Positions 63,164-64,000 of a DNA stretch of 64,000 bases are shown here, in pieces. Position 1 is the first letter of the stretch, and every line of letters starts with the position of its first letter. Under the pieces are notes generated by a model. The model made no database searches, was not told the DNA's origin, and worked only from the letters and a program-made list of their open reading frames with translations. Both the position numbers and the translations under genes were made by a program. Origin of the DNA: Hyphomicrobium_A sp963728165 (GTDB taxonomy: Bacteria > Pseudomonadota > Alphaproteobacteria > Rhizobiales > Hyphomicrobiaceae). The stretch spans positions 620,001 to 684,000 of the forward strand of contig CAVSIY010000002.1 in NCBI GenBank assembly GCA_963728165.1, written 5' to 3'.

Positions 63164-64000
63164 ATGTCATCTGACACCCGACCCTCCTCTGGCGGCCGCA
63201 GAGCGCTGTGGCTCGCCGTGCCGGCGATCGCCGTTATCGCCGGGCTCGTGCTGATCGGAAGGGCCGCCGTCACCATTCCGGTCGCTCCCCTCGCCGAAGC
63301 CGAGACGACCATGGCGCCGGCCGCTACCCCGTCCGCCCAGCCGGTTGCCTTCTCGCCCGACCAGAAGAAGCAGATCGAGGACATCATCAAGAGCTACCTC
63401 GTCGCCAACCCCGAGATCTTCCTCGACGTGCAGAACGCGCTCGAGGCGAAAATGGAGAAGGACCAGGCCGAGAAGCTGAAGGTGGCGATCGCCGATAACG
63501 CCGCCGAGATCTATCGTGAGCCCGACGCTTCGGTCGGCGGCAACCCCGCCGGCGACATCACCGTGGTCGAGTTCTTCGATTACAACTGCGGTTACTGCAA
63601 GCGCGGCCTTCCCGACGTCATCAAGCTGGTCGAGACCGACCCCAAGGTGCGCGTCGTCTTCAAGGAGCTGCCGATCCTGTCCAAGGGCTCGGAGGAGGCC
63701 GCCCACGTAGCGCTCGCCGCCAAGATGCAGGGCAAGTACTGGGAGATGCACAAGGCCATGCTCGGCGCCAAGGGGCACATGGACCAGGCCGGCGCCCTGC
63801 GCATCGCCGAGAAGCTCGGCCTCGACATGGACAAGCTCAAGAAGGACATGGCCTCGCCCGAGGTCAAGGCCGAGATCGAGAAGTCGGAGGCGCTCGCCAA
63901 GAAGATGGGCGTCAACGGCACGCCGCACTTCCTCATCGGCGACCGCGCCATCGCCGGTGCGCCCGACGACCTCTACGCGCAGCTCTCCAAGGACGTGCAA
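63164..64000 (+). CDS. DsbA-family thiol:disulfide oxidoreductase (3' end outside window)
   Basis: 279 codons are present without a stop. A short cytoplasmic N-terminus (SSDTRPSSGGRRALW), one membrane anchor or signal (about 14-34), a linker, a helical segment with IIKSYLVANPEIFLDVQNAL, then a thioredoxin-fold domain with the active site NCGYC (Cys142 and Cys145) and a cis-Pro loop in VNGTPHFLIGD. The helical N-terminal segment is that of the Com1/BdbD-like DsbA group. It probably forms or isomerises disulfides in secreted proteins such as those encoded nearby. It begins 84 bases after the M48 gene. Confidence 0.9.
   Translation, partial: MSSDTRPSSGGRRALWLAVPAIAVIAGLVLIGRAAVTIPVAPLAEAETTMAPAATPSAQPVAFSPDQKKQIEDIIKSYLVANPEIFLDVQNALEAKMEKDQAEKLKVAIADNAAEIYREPDASVGGNPAGDITVVEFFDYNCGYCKRGLPDVIKLVETDPKVRVVFKELPILSKGSEEAAHVALAAKMQGKYWEMHKAMLGAKGHMDQAGALRIAEKLGLDMDKLKKDMASPEVKAEIEKSEALAKKMGVNGTPHFLIGDRAIAGAPDDLYAQLSKDVQ

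Overview
This window is chromosomal DNA of a GC-rich alphaproteobacterium, most likely of the order Hyphomicrobiales (Rhizobiales). Evidence for this: a ChpT-type phosphotransferase, an alphaproteobacterial RNase E with an acidic insertion in its S1 region, a bactofilin, a DUF1134 protein, two L,D-transpeptidases, a FetAB-type transporter, an RF2 with the SPY variant of the anticodon motif, and many small secreted proteins. No rRNA, tRNA, CRISPR array, prophage or intact insertion sequence was seen. Genus cannot be fixed by reading alone.

Layout. 1-4.6 kb: 3' part of thiC, a secreted YSC84/SYLF protein, a GNAT acetyltransferase and small envelope or zinc-finger proteins. 4.7-6.45 kb: a less ordinary island with two divergent unknown genes, each with an operator-like dyad at its start, followed by a 26-codon gene with a Shine-Dalgarno perfectly complementary to the 16S tail and its own intrinsic terminator. 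6.6-12.3 kb: old yellow enzyme, tautomerase, small secreted proteins, bactofilin, a coiled-coil membrane protein and DUF1134. 12.4-15.7 kb: cysQ, chpT, fetAB. 15.7-22 kb: secreted proteins, a cold-shock protein, rlmJ, a DUF1254/DUF1214 protein, holC. 22.2-27.6 kb: the conserved yfgM-bamB-der order with a Uma2 gene on the opposite strand inside it, then panB. 27.7-36 kb: a YkuD L,D-transpeptidase, MOSC-nnrU, three methyltransferases, a potassium channel. 36.2-39.8 kb: a DUF1275 protein, a sulfite dehydrogenase pair (sorA plus a dihaem cytochrome c) and a NUDIX hydrolase. 40-45 kb: small membrane or secreted proteins, a YcbB-type L,D-transpeptidase, a transglutaminase-like protein and a cluster of very small genes. 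45-50 kb: a molybdopterin oxidoreductase and prfC. 50.1-59.2 kb: amiC-mrcA-prfB on one strand and rne diverging from it. 59.3-64 kb: a Spy-like protein, an aminotransferase, a BepA-like M48 protease and a DsbA-family protein cut by the window end.

The main functional theme is envelope construction and maintenance: BamB, YfgM, BepA-like protease, PBP1A, AmiC-type amidase, two L,D-transpeptidases, bactofilin, DsbA-like and Spy-like proteins. Translation and RNA functions (RF2, RF3, Der, RlmJ, two further RNA methyltransferases, RNase E, cold-shock protein) form a second theme.

The sequence needs caution. At least a dozen single-base frame breaks split otherwise well-conserved genes (thiC, GNAT, old yellow enzyme, rlmJ, Uma2, YkuD, molybdopterin enzyme, M48 protease and others). 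Most are one extra base, often in a short homopolymer, so assembly or read error is more likely than mass decay. These genes are given here as single spans. The frame change in prfB is different: it is the classical programmed +1 site.
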